NCBI RefSeq assembly: GCF_000241485.1
Contig: NZ_JH584241.1
Coordinates: forward strand, 2,871,788 to 2,935,787
DNA length: 64,000 bases
Direction of reading: 5' to 3'
From: Sphingomonas sp. PAMC 26605
Lineage (GTDB): Bacteria; Pseudomonadota; Alphaproteobacteria; Sphingomonadales; Sphingomonadaceae
The notes beneath the pieces are model-generated. The model saw only the letters and a list, made by a program, of their open reading frames with translations. It was not told the origin of the DNA and did not search any database. This document shows, one piece after another, positions 26,384 through 35,188 of this stretch. Each line of letters starts with the position of its first letter. Positions within the stretch are counted from its first letter, which is position 1. Both the position numbers and the translations under genes were made by a program.

Positions 26384-28033
26384 ATGTTGAAGACGCTTTC
26401 GATCCTCGCGCTGCTCGCTTCCGCGACGCCGGCACTGGCGCAAGGCGTCGATACCGTCGTGATCACCAAGAGCGTGCAGGACCTGTCGTCGGACGCGTTC
26501 CAGGGCCGCGCGCCGGGCGGACCGGGCGAGGCGGCGACGATCGCCTATCTCGTCAAGCGTTTCGCGGCACTCGGGCTCGAGCCCGGTGCTGCAGACGGGA
26601 CATGGACGCAGACCGTCCCCCTGCTGCGGACCAAGCTCGGCGACACCACGCGCTTCGGCGTGGCGGTCGGCGGGCAGGAGCAACGCTGGACGCGGGGCGA
26701 ACAAGCCTATGTCTGGTCGCTGCAACCCAAGGACCGGGCGGTGATCGACGCGGCCCCGCTCGTCTTCGTCGGGTACGGCGTCAGCGCGCCCGAACGCGGC
26801 TGGGACGATTTCAAGGGCGTCGATCTCCACGGCAAGGTCGCCGTCGTGCTGGTCAACGATCCCGATTTCGAGGCCGTGCAGGGCGACGATGCGTTCGGCA
26901 AGTTCGGTGGCCGGACGATGACCTATTACGGACGCTGGACCTACAAGTTCGAGGAACTGGCGCGGCGTGGCGCGATCGGCGCGCTGATCGTCCACGATAC
27001 CGCCGGCGCAGGCTATGGCTGGAATGTCGTGGTCTCCGGCCAGGGCGAAGCGTACGACATCGCGCGGGCGCCGGACGCGATCACCAGCCTGCGGCTGCAG
27101 GGCTGGCTCCAGGGTGACGCCGCCACCGCCTTGTTCAAGAGCGCCGGGCTCGATCTTTCGGCGCTGCGTGCGGCCGCGCGGCAAAAGCGCTTCACCCCGG
27201 TGGCGCTGAAGGGTGCAAGCTTCTCCGCCGCGATCGCCGTCGAGCATAAGATCGTCGAAAGCCACAATGTGCTCGCGCGCATTCCGGGCACGGTCGCGCG
27301 CGACCAGACGGTTATGTTCGGCGCGCATTGGGACGCGTATGGCGTCGGTGCACCCGATGCGGAGGGCCAGACGATCCGGCGTGGCGCCAATGACGATGCG
27401 CTCGGCGTCGCGGCGCTGCTCGAGATCGCGCGGATCCTCAAGGCCGAGCCCGCGCCGCGCCGCACGATCGCCTTCGCGCTGTGGACCGCCGAGGAGCGCG
27501 GGCTGCTCGGGTCCGAATATTACGCGACGCATCCCGTCTATCCGCTCGAGAAGACCGCGGCCAACCTGACGATCGACATTCTGCAGACCGCGGGCAAGGC
27601 GAAGGATGCGATCCTGGTCGGCGTCGGGCAGGACAGCCTGCAGGACGACATGGCGCGCGTCGCCGCGACGCAGGGGCGCCGGGTGACCCCCGAGGGTTTG
27701 CCCGAGCGCGGGCTGTTCTACCGCGCCGATCATTTCAGCCTGGCGAAGCGCGGCGTTCCGGTGCTGCTGCAGATGGGGATCGCCGGCGCCTCCGACTTGG
27801 AGCAAGGCGGGGCCGCGGCGGGGCAGGCGTGGATCGATGCCTATACGGGCAAATGCTATCACCAGGCGTGCGACGCCTGGTCGCCCGACTGGAATCTTGC
27901 CGGCGCCAAGCAGGATATCGACCTGATGCTGACGATCGGTCGCGAGGTGGCGAATGCTTCGACCTGGCCGAGCTGGAAGGCGACTTCCGAATTCAAGGCG
28001 ATCCGCGACCAGAGCGCGGCGGCACGCAAATAG
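26384..28033 (+). CDS. Secreted M28 family aminopeptidase with PA domain
   Basis: 549 residues from the ATG at 26384 with a signal peptide ending ALAQG. A protease-associated insert lies between about residues 120 and 250. The M28 zinc site is visible: FGAHWDAYG (His), GANDDALG (bridging Asp), TAEERGLLGSEYY (catalytic Glu and Glu ligand), DILQTAG and ADHFSLAKRG (last His). It removes N-terminal residues from peptides in the periplasm. It is probably in one transcript with the M20 peptidase, implying peptide scavenging close to the TonB receptor at 28938. Confidence 0.93.
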   Translation: MLKTLSILALLASATPALAQGVDTVVITKSVQDLSSDAFQGRAPGGPGEAATIAYLVKRFAALGLEPGAADGTWTQTVPLLRTKLGDTTRFGVAVGGQEQRWTRGEQAYVWSLQPKDRAVIDAAPLVFVGYGVSAPERGWDDFKGVDLHGKVAVVLVNDPDFEAVQGDDAFGKFGGRTMTYYGRWTYKFEELARRGAIGALIVHDTAGAGYGWNVVVSGQGEAYDIARAPDAITSLRLQGWLQGDAATALFKSAGLDLSALRAAARQKRFTPVALKGASFSAAIAVEHKIVESHNVLARIPGTVARDQTVMFGAHWDAYGVGAPDAEGQTIRRGANDDALGVAALLEIARILKAEPAPRRTIAFALWTAEERGLLGSEYYATHPVYPLEKTAANLTIDILQTAGKAKDAILVGVGQDSLQDDMARVAATQGRRVTPEGLPERGLFYRADHFSLAKRGVPVLLQMGIAGASDLEQGGAAAGQAWIDAYTGKCYHQACDAWSPDWNLAGAKQDIDLMLTIGREVANASTWPSWKATSEFKAIRDQSAAARK

Positions 28034-28169
28034 CCCGCCCCCGGGATCTACGCAAACGCCGCAATCCGCTGTCGACCGCGGTCCGCGCGCGTCGAACGCC
28101 GCGGCAACGCGTCTTCCCTTGTGCACAGCGATCTGCGCCGCGTAGCGACTGCCGCGGTGATCTGCGCAA

Positions 28170-28706
28170 TCAGCGGATGCGTTTCACATCGACCGCGCGG
28201 CCTGTGCCGATCTTTGCGATGTAATGGCCCAGCATCCCTGCCTTGATCGTAACCGAGTCACCCTTGCGGGGTTCGAAGGCAGAGCGATCGCTGATCGACT
28301 GCCAATCCCCGCCCTCGGCAAGGCTGAATGCCCATAATCCGTAGCCGGCTTGCCGGGCCGAGGTCACGGTACTGGTGATCTCGCGGACATCGGTGTCGGA
28401 TTCGGCGCGCGGGTCTTCCTTGCCGGTCCCGAACAGATTGAGATGCGGCAACGAGAACCCGAACAGCGAACGTTTGGCGCGCTGAACGGTCTCGCGATCG
28501 ACAATCCTGATCTCGCGGTGATCGCGCGCCGCAACAAGGGCCGCAGCGGTCCGGTCGTAACACGCCAATTGCTCCGCGCGCGGTTCCGTGCGGCAGGCGG
28601 CGACCGCCGTCACCAATTGGTCGCCTCGATTTTCAACGGTTTGGCCCGTCGCGGGTAGCGGCAGAAGGGCAACACACAGAACCGATCCTATGACGCGTTT
28701 GGGCAT
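28170..28706 (-). CDS. Hypothetical secreted protein
   Basis: 178 residues with a signal peptide (MPKRVIGSVLCVALLP to TGQT). The mature N-terminus contains ACRTEPRAEQLACYDRTAAAL, a two-cysteine helical motif recurring in sphingomonad and related secreted proteins. The C-terminal half is predicted beta-rich (ITSTVTSARQAGYGLWAFSL, then WQSISDRSAFEPRKGDSVTI). The function is unknown. It is divergent from the TonB receptor at 28938 with about 230 bases between them. Confidence 0.75.
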   Translation of the reverse strand: MPKRVIGSVLCVALLPLPATGQTVENRGDQLVTAVAACRTEPRAEQLACYDRTAAALVAARDHREIRIVDRETVQRAKRSLFGFSLPHLNLFGTGKEDPRAESDTDVREITSTVTSARQAGYGLWAFSLAEGGDWQSISDRSAFEPRKGDSVTIKAGMLGHYIAKIGTGRAVDVKRIR

Positions 28707-28937
28707 TGCTCACCTGTGCTCCGATGGTCGTTATGGTCGTTATACGCCGTCCTGACCGCTCGGCAATTCGGGCGCTCCCACACGATATGTATCTAAAACG
28801 TCACATGCGAAACGATATTGTCATGTCACTATATTTGACCGTTGCGGCCCCACCTCGGAATGCCATACCTTTTGCATAACGGCCGGCACCAGTCGGACCT
28901 GACGAACGGCGGCCATAACGGCCGAAATGGGGGTTTT

Positions 28938-31900
28938 ATGAAATCGAGAACGCGGTCCATTCTGCTTGGTTCTACCCTTTTTGCCAGCGCGGCGCTTGGG
29001 TCGACGTCGGCCTATGCGCAGACGGCACCCGCCACGCCGCCGGCCGATACAACGGCGCAACCAGCCCCCGCCGAAACGAGCGGCTCCGACATCGTCGTTA
29101 CCGGAACCCTTATCCGGAACCCGAACCTCGTCAGCTCGACACCGGTCGCGGTCATCGGTTCGAACGAACTCGCGCTGCGCCAGACCAATACGGCGGAGCA
29201 GGTCCTGCGCGATCTGCCGGGTGCCGTCGCGAGCATCGGCTCGGCGGTCAATAACGGCAATGGCGGCGCCTCCTATGCCGATCTTCGCGGCCTCGGCAAC
29301 TTCCGCAACGTCGTGCTGCTCGACGGCAACCGCATCACCCCGTCGAACACCGTCGGTCGCGTCGATCTCAACAATATCCCGCTCGCACTCGTCCAGCGCG
29401 TCGAGACGGTGACCGGTGGCGCGGCCACCACTTACGGTGCCGACGCGGTGTCGGGCGTCATCAACTTCATCACGCGTCAGGACTTCTCTGGCGTCGAGGC
29501 GACGGTGTCGAACCAGATCACCGAGCGCGGCGATGGCCACACCTATCGCGCCGATCTGACGATCGGCGCCAATTTCGACGACAGCCGCGGCAATGCGGTG
29601 CTGTCGGTCGGCTATCAGCATTCTGACCCCGTCTACCAGGGCGCACGCAACATCGCGGTCAACAACTATACCTCGACGAGTGGCGCCGCCGGCGGTTCGG
29701 GCACGACGGTACCGACGCGCTTTTCGGTCGCCGGGCTCGGCACGGGGGCTGCGCGCGTATCGGGCAATCGCCAGATCAACCCGACCACGGGCGCACTCCA
29801 GTCGCCGGTCGTGCCGTTCAACTTCAACCCGTACAACATCTTCCAGACGCCGTTCCAGCGCTACAACATCTACGGCGCGGCGCGGTATGACATCTCGGAT
29901 CATGTCGAAGTCTATACGCGCGGCATGTTCTCGAAGAACAAGGTGAGCACGATCATCGCGCCGTCGGGCAGCTTCGGTTCGTCGCTCGCGATCCCGTTCT
30001 CGAACCCGTACCTCCCGGCGGCGGCACGGCAGACCTTCTGCGACAACAACCCGACCTTCACCGCGGCCGGCGCGCAGGTCGCGCAGCTGACCGCGGCTCA
30101 GTGCGCCGCCGCGGCGACCGCGACGGCAACGACCGATCCGAACTTCCGCTACTTCACCGTCGCGACCAACCGCCGCACCACCGAAGTCGGCCCGCGTCTG
30201 TCCGATTACACCACGACGCTGTTCGATTATCGCGCGGGCGTGAAGATCGGCATCACCGACTCGATCAAGCTCGACATCAACGGGTCGTACGGCGAGTCGG
30301 AGAATGTCCAGGCGATCCAGAACTACGTGCTGACCTCGCGCCTTCGTGCGGCGGCGTTCGCCACCAACACCACGACCTGCCTTCCCAACGGCCCCAATGG
30401 TGCCGCGAGCATCACCGCAGGGAGCGGCTGCGTTCCGATCAACCTGTTCGGCCCCGAAGGATCGATCACGCCGGGTCAGGTGTCCTATCTGACCGCGAAC
30501 AGCACGTCGTCGAATCTCACCTCGCTCGCGCAGGCGCGCGCGCTGCTGACCGGCGACATCGGCGTGAGCTCGCCGCTCGCCGACAGCCCGATCGGCTTCG
30601 CGCTCGGCACCGAATATCGCAAATATACCGCATCGCAGTCGTCCGACACGCTCGCGCAGACGCCGGGCGAACTGGGTGGCGCAGGTGGTGCCGCGCCGAC
30701 CTTCTCGGGCGGATATCACGTGACCGAGGGCTATGGCGAATTGAACGTCCCGCTCGTCGCCGACAAGCCCTTCTTCAAGAGCCTGACGCTCGAAGGCGGT
30801 TTGCGTTACTCGGCGTACAAGGTCGATTCGGCGGCTTCGCGCGGGTACGATACGCTGACCTACAAGGGCGGCGCGACGTGGGAGCCGGTGCATGGCATCC
30901 GGATTCGCGGTAGCTATCAGCGTGCGGTCCGCGCCCCGAACATCAACGAGCTGTTCGCGCCGGTCACGACCGGCCTGACCAACCTGTCGTACGATGCGTG
31001 CGCCGGGGCTGCGCCGACGACGAACGCCAATCTGCGCGCGGTCTGCCTGGCACAGGGCGCTCCGGTATCCTCGATCGGCAGCATCCAGACCCCGACGGCG
31101 GCGCAGGCCAACTTCACCAGCGGGGGCAACATCACCTTGCGGCCGGAAAAGTCGGACTCGTACACGCTGGGTATCGTGTTCCAGCCGGACTATGTCCCCG
31201 GCCTGTCGATCTCGGTCGACTATTACAACATCTCGATCCGCGACGCGATTTCGCAGCTGACCGCCGGCGGCGCATACAATCTCTGCTTCGGTAACAGGGT
31301 GGGGGCGGGCATCACGTCCGCCAGCGCCGCCGATGTGAACTGCACCGTGATCCGCCGCAATCCAGCAACGGGCGCGCTCGACGGCGATCCCGCAACCACC
31401 CAGGGCCTCAACATCATTCCGAGCAACGACGGCAAGGTGTTGACCGATGGTATCGACCTCAGTGCCAACTATCGCCGCAACCTTGGCTTCGCCAAGCTGG
31501 ACCTGAGCTTCAACGGCAACTGGACGGCGCGTTCGCGGTTCCAGGCGAAGCCCGGATCGGACGTCCTGAACTGCGTCGGCTATTACGGCCAGAATTGCGG
31601 TTCGCCGGCTTCGGCGGGTCCGTCGTCGACCGCCGGATCGCTTCAGCCGCAGATCACCTGGAACCAGCGCACGACGCTGACCGTCAACCGCGTCGATTTC
31701 TCGGTGAACTGGCGGCACATCAGCTCGATGCGTGTCGAGCCTGGCGTCACGACCTTCACCGGCACGATCGCCACGGGCGCGCTGGCGGGTACGGCCGTCA
31801 ATTTCGGCAAGATCCCGTCGTACGATTATTTCGATCTGACAACGCGCTTCGCGATCGGCGATCATTTCGACCTGACCTTCACCGTGATGAACCTGTTCGA

Positions 31901-32024
31901 CCGCGATCCGCCGATCGTCGGTGGCACGGTCGGTTCGACCTCGTTCAACAGCGGCAACACCTATCCGTCGACCTACGACGCGCTGGGCCGTCGCTTCGCA
32001 GTGGGTGCCAGCGTCAGGTTCTGA
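28938..32024 (+). CDS. Large TonB-dependent receptor
   Basis: 1028 residues starting at the ATG at 28938; the frame is open for 32 codons upstream, but the signal peptide (MKSRTRSILLG to AYAQT) fixes the start. The plug contains GSDIVVTGTLIRNPNL, then RGLGNFRNVVLLDGNR and VETVTGGAATTYGADAVSGV, the layout of the large 'IroN/BtuB-like' receptors with a TGTR-type box. The barrel ends in RRFAVGASVRF. Extracellular loops contain several Cys pairs (near 31000 and 31340), suggesting disulfide-stabilised loops. M20, M28 and M3 peptidases nearby suggest peptide cargo, which is inference. Confidence 0.94.
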   Translation: MKSRTRSILLGSTLFASAALGSTSAYAQTAPATPPADTTAQPAPAETSGSDIVVTGTLIRNPNLVSSTPVAVIGSNELALRQTNTAEQVLRDLPGAVASIGSAVNNGNGGASYADLRGLGNFRNVVLLDGNRITPSNTVGRVDLNNIPLALVQRVETVTGGAATTYGADAVSGVINFITRQDFSGVEATVSNQITERGDGHTYRADLTIGANFDDSRGNAVLSVGYQHSDPVYQGARNIAVNNYTSTSGAAGGSGTTVPTRFSVAGLGTGAARVSGNRQINPTTGALQSPVVPFNFNPYNIFQTPFQRYNIYGAARYDISDHVEVYTRGMFSKNKVSTIIAPSGSFGSSLAIPFSNPYLPAAARQTFCDNNPTFTAAGAQVAQLTAAQCAAAATATATTDPNFRYFTVATNRRTTEVGPRLSDYTTTLFDYRAGVKIGITDSIKLDINGSYGESENVQAIQNYVLTSRLRAAAFATNTTTCLPNGPNGAASITAGSGCVPINLFGPEGSITPGQVSYLTANSTSSNLTSLAQARALLTGDIGVSSPLADSPIGFALGTEYRKYTASQSSDTLAQTPGELGGAGGAAPTFSGGYHVTEGYGELNVPLVADKPFFKSLTLEGGLRYSAYKVDSAASRGYDTLTYKGGATWEPVHGIRIRGSYQRAVRAPNINELFAPVTTGLTNLSYDACAGAAPTTNANLRAVCLAQGAPVSSIGSIQTPTAAQANFTSGGNITLRPEKSDSYTLGIVFQPDYVPGLSISVDYYNISIRDAISQLTAGGAYNLCFGNRVGAGITSASAADVNCTVIRRNPATGALDGDPATTQGLNIIPSNDGKVLTDGIDLSANYRRNLGFAKLDLSFNGNWTARSRFQAKPGSDVLNCVGYYGQNCGSPASAGPSSTAGSLQPQITWNQRTTLTVNRVDFSVNWRHISSMRVEPGVTTFTGTIATGALAGTAVNFGKIPSYDYFDLTTRFAIGDHFDLTFTVMNLFDRDPPIVGGTVGSTSFNSGNTYPSTYDALGRRFAVGASVRF

Positions 32025-32051
32025 CCCGCACGCGACGTGAAGAGACCGGGG

Positions 32052-32080
32052 GGGGCGGGCCGAAAGGCTCGCCCCTCTTT
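32052..32080 (+). terminator. Rho-independent terminator after the TonB receptor gene
   Basis: A 10-bp G/C stem (32052-32061 with 32066-32075, one G-U pair) is closed by a GAAA tetraloop and followed by TCTTT. It begins 28 bases after the receptor stop and ends 16 bases before the stop of the convergent TPR-sulfotransferase gene, so it may serve both directions. Confidence 0.8.
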
Positions 32081-32095
32081 CGGTGCAGGCAGCGT

Positions 32096-33748
32096 CTAGC
32101 CGCCGCTGCCGAAGCGCTCGACCCATGGCGCGAGGATCGGCAGCACCGGGGCGAGCTGGTCGGCGTAGCGCCGCCATTGGCCGCCGCCATTGTAGAGCCC
32201 CTTGCGGACCTGCGTCTCGCTGGCGGTGCGAACGCCGCGCGTCCTCGCGGTGCTGGCAAAGCGTGTAAAATCGTCGGTCCAGGCAAGGCCGATGAACGCG
32301 GCCAGCGCGCGGACGGTCGGCGCGAAGTCGCCGACCAGTTGATCGTACCGCACGTCATGCGTCGCGATCGGCAGCATCTCGCGCGTCAGGTCCGTGAGCC
32401 GCATCAGCGAATCGTAATGCAGCGCCGTTTCCTCGAGGTCGCTGAACGCCCAGGCGCCTGCGCCGGGCGTGAAATTGACGCGGAAGCAGCTCAGCACGAC
32501 GTCGCGCGGATCGCGCCGCATCACGACGAAGCGCGCCGTCGGGAACAGCCGTGCGAGGATCGGCAGCTTGATTCCGTTGAACGGATTCATGTCGACCAGC
32601 ACCTTGCCGGCGACCGGGGCCCCGGCGAGCGCCGCAACGCGCCTCCAGTAGCGGGTGCGCAGATCGTGCAGCAGCGTGGAATCGAGCGCATCGAGATCGG
32701 GCATCGCGCCGTCGTTGGCGAGCAGCGCGGCGTCGATGTCGACCAGCGTGTCGCGTTCCTCGAGCGCGACGACGTCGGGTGCGCTCGCCAGCACATTCTC
32801 GATCAACGTCGTGCCCGAGCGCGGATAGCCGAGCAGGAAGACATGGGTCGCGGCGGCCCCCGCGACTGGCTCGGCGGGCGGCAGCGCCGCGACCGGTCCG
32901 GTGGCGGCGACCTGTGCGCGGATCGCGTCGATAAAGGCGCGATGCGACGGGCGCTCCGCCGTCGGCGCGAGCAGCGTGCGATACGCGTCGCGGAACGTGG
33001 CTTTTGCTGCCCGATACGCGGCGAATGCGTCGCTCGGACGATCGAGCCGGTCGAGCGCGTCGCCAAGCAGGGTGAGCGAGCGTGTCCGATCGTCGAGCGC
33101 GAGGCGGGTCTCGAGCAGCGGGCGCAACAGCGCTTCCGCGCGAGCACCATCGCGCGCCTCGACCGCGAGCAACGCCAGCGCAAAAACCGCCGATGGCTCG
33201 TGCGGGTTTAGCGCCAATGCTTGTTGCGCAAAGCCTTGCGCGGCGTCGGCGTCGCCGCGCCGCGCCGCTGCATCGCTCAGCTTGCCGAGCGCGGGCGACA
33301 GCGTCGGGTCGATCGCGAGCGCGCGCGCGTAGCTGGCGGTCGCCGCGGCATCGTCGCGTTGCGCGTCGAGCACATAGCCGCGCTCGAGCCACGCCGCAGC
33401 ATGGCGCGGTTCGGCGGCGACCACCTGGTCGAGCACGGTGAGCGCTTCGCCGAGAAACCCCTGCTTGCGCAGCACCGCGCCGATCGAGCCGAGGATCGCC
33501 ACGTCGCCGGGGCTGATCGCCAGCGCGCGGGCGAGCAGGGCGTGCGCCGCGGCGAATTCGCCCGCTTCCTCCTTACGCCATGCGGCGAGATTGAGCACCA
33601 ACGGGTCCGGCCGCCCGGCCGCGAGTTCGCGCTCCGCCAACTGCGCGGCCTGCGCTACGTCGCCCGCCGCAAGCGCTTGATCGACCTGCGATCTTTGCGA
33701 TCGTGGCGGGGTCGTCGGGCGGCGCTGCGGGATGTTTCGCTTTGACAT
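32096..33748 (-). CDS. TPR-sulfotransferase
   Basis: 550 residues. The ATG at 33748 with GGAG just upstream is preferred; a start 42 bases further upstream lacks a ribosome site. Residues about 25-250 are tetratricopeptide-like helical repeats (for example AWLERGYVLDAQRDDAAATA). The C-terminal half is a sulfotransferase domain: LLGYPRSGTTLIENVLAS is the PAPS 5'-phosphosulfate loop near residue 315, and FVVMRRDPRDVVLSCFRVNF the 3'-phosphate site. There is no signal peptide. Such proteins are often near TonB receptors in sphingomonads and Caulobacter relatives; the acceptor is unknown. Two further sulfotransferase-like genes and two oxygenases follow within 5 kb. Confidence 0.9.
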   Translation of the reverse strand: MSKRNIPQRRPTTPPRSQRSQVDQALAAGDVAQAAQLAERELAAGRPDPLVLNLAAWRKEEAGEFAAAHALLARALAISPGDVAILGSIGAVLRKQGFLGEALTVLDQVVAAEPRHAAAWLERGYVLDAQRDDAAATASYARALAIDPTLSPALGKLSDAAARRGDADAAQGFAQQALALNPHEPSAVFALALLAVEARDGARAEALLRPLLETRLALDDRTRSLTLLGDALDRLDRPSDAFAAYRAAKATFRDAYRTLLAPTAERPSHRAFIDAIRAQVAATGPVAALPPAEPVAGAAATHVFLLGYPRSGTTLIENVLASAPDVVALEERDTLVDIDAALLANDGAMPDLDALDSTLLHDLRTRYWRRVAALAGAPVAGKVLVDMNPFNGIKLPILARLFPTARFVVMRRDPRDVVLSCFRVNFTPGAGAWAFSDLEETALHYDSLMRLTDLTREMLPIATHDVRYDQLVGDFAPTVRALAAFIGLAWTDDFTRFASTARTRGVRTASETQVRKGLYNGGGQWRRYADQLAPVLPILAPWVERFGSGG

Positions 33749-33813
33749 TGCTCCGCCATAATCCTTATCGTTACGCAGGCACATCGCCATAATTGTTATG
33801 CTGGGAGGTCGTG

Positions 33814-34059
33814 ATGATCCTGCTCCTGTTGTCGCTGGCCGCGGCCGATCCGCAGACCCCGCCGTCCAGCACCACCAAGCCCGCTGCGAGCGCGCCCGAC
33901 AAGCCGGTGTGCAAGCAGTTCCCGATCACCGGCTCGCTGGTCGGCAGCAAGAAGATCTGCAAGACGCGGCGCGAATGGGATGACGAACGCGCCCAGCTCC
34001 GCGCGAGCGGCACGGGCTTCGATGCCTGTGCCAATGGCGGCGTCGGCGGAAAATGCTGA
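33814..34059 (+). CDS. Small secreted cysteine-containing protein
   Basis: 81 residues from the ATG at 33814 with GGGAGG 5 bases upstream. A short signal peptide (ILLLLSLAAA) is followed by a Pro/Thr/Ser linker and a C-terminal domain with four Cys, including CKQFPITGSLVGSKKICKTR and EWDD. The pattern C-x(3-4)-TGS-x(4-5)-KK-x-C-x-TR-x-EWD recurs, to my recollection, in small sphingomonad secreted proteins of unknown role. It lies divergent from the TPR-sulfotransferase and convergent with the next gene, with only four bases between the stops. Confidence 0.7.
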   Translation: MILLLLSLAAADPQTPPSSTTKPAASAPDKPVCKQFPITGSLVGSKKICKTRREWDDERAQLRASGTGFDACANGGVGGKC

Positions 34060-34063
34060 TCGG

Positions 34064-35125
34064 CTAGCCGACGAGCGGAGCGGGGGGGGCCATCGCGATG
34101 GCCCGGAGCGCGGCGATCGATTCGGCCCATATCGCAACCTTTTCGATCTCGTCGGCATGGAGGGTGTCGCCGCGCGCAAGCTCGGCGGCGCGATCGTCCG
34201 GCGTGAACGCCGCGCCCGATTTCGAATGGGTCGTGAAGGCGGGCCCCTGTGCGATCGCGTCCAGCGTCTCGGCGGCGAGCGGGTGCCTGGTCAGCGTGGC
34301 AAGGCGCGTCAGTGCTGCGGACGGATCCGCCATCAGCGTCGCGCTGTCGAGCGTCCGCACCCGCGTCGCGCCGAACTGATCGACCAGCCGCGCGAACAGA
34401 TGCTGTTGCGCGAGCCATCCGACCGCGGCGATCTGCAGATCGGTCAGGCCGAGATAGTCGCGCGGCGCGAAGCCGAGGTCGACCAGCCCGTCGTCGAGCA
34501 TCCCGATCAGCAACGTGCGCACCCACAACCGTCCGTCCAATCCCTTGCGCGCGATCGAGCCGAGATAGGTGCGCAGCGGCGCATAGAGCAGCACCGCGCA
34601 GGCATCGCCGCGCAGCGTCAGCAGGGCAGGGGCCAGCGCGTTGACCGCGGTCGACGGCTTGACGAATACCGCCTCGCCCGGCGCGAACGGGCGTGCCAGC
34701 AGCGTCAATACATCGTCGAGCACCCCCGCCATGTCGGGTCCTTTCCCGCCGCGGCGACGCCAGCCGATGATGTCGTTAAGGATCACCGGCTCCTTCAGCC
34801 CCATCGCCCAGCCGGGATGATCGAGCGCGCGGGCGAGCAGCGTCGAGCAGCAAAAGGCCGAATGGAAGAGGAAGTGGAGCGGCGCGGTCGGCGGGGCGGC
34901 GGCGATCGCATCGGCGCGGCGCACGACGAGCGGGGTCAGCCCGGCGGGCAGATAGGCGTCGGTCAGGAAGGTCGCGCGGCGATGGTCGGCGCGCGGCAGC
35001 GGGAGGAAATGCACCGCGTCGTGACCGGGATCGTAGCGATGCGCGAGCCAGGCGGGATCGCGCGCGACATCCGCGATCGATCTCGGCGTGCCCGATGGGC
35101 CGCTCGACAAGGGGGTCGGCGTCAT
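34064..35125 (-). CDS. Sulfotransferase-like P-loop protein (paralogue of 36462-37430)
   Basis: 353 residues from the ATG at 35125; the frame stays open far upstream across the opposite-strand oxygenase gene, but that part is a shadow. The nucleotide-binding loop is FHSAFCCSTLLARALD near residue 95, followed by LKEPVILNDI. This is a variant of the sulfotransferase PSB loop in which Cys-Cys/Gly-Ser-Thr replaces the usual PRSGTT. The C-terminal THSKSGAAF segment matches the THS/TYSK segment of the paralogue. The acceptor is unknown. It is divergent from the beta-hydroxylase gene with 63 bases between starts. Confidence 0.75.
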   Translation of the reverse strand: MTPTPLSSGPSGTPRSIADVARDPAWLAHRYDPGHDAVHFLPLPRADHRRATFLTDAYLPAGLTPLVVRRADAIAAAPPTAPLHFLFHSAFCCSTLLARALDHPGWAMGLKEPVILNDIIGWRRRGGKGPDMAGVLDDVLTLLARPFAPGEAVFVKPSTAVNALAPALLTLRGDACAVLLYAPLRTYLGSIARKGLDGRLWVRTLLIGMLDDGLVDLGFAPRDYLGLTDLQIAAVGWLAQQHLFARLVDQFGATRVRTLDSATLMADPSAALTRLATLTRHPLAAETLDAIAQGPAFTTHSKSGAAFTPDDRAAELARGDTLHADEIEKVAIWAESIAALRAIAMAPPAPLVG

Positions 35126-35188
35126 TGCGCCTGTTTGTGCAGCGGTGCGTGCGTTGTCTAGTCGGTTGCACGCCGATATGCAGTTGGC

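Noticed and set aside
28821-32177. 1118-codon open frame on the minus strand
   Set aside because: A shadow of the TonB receptor at 28938; low-complexity Arg/Ala/Val/Asp composition and no start context.
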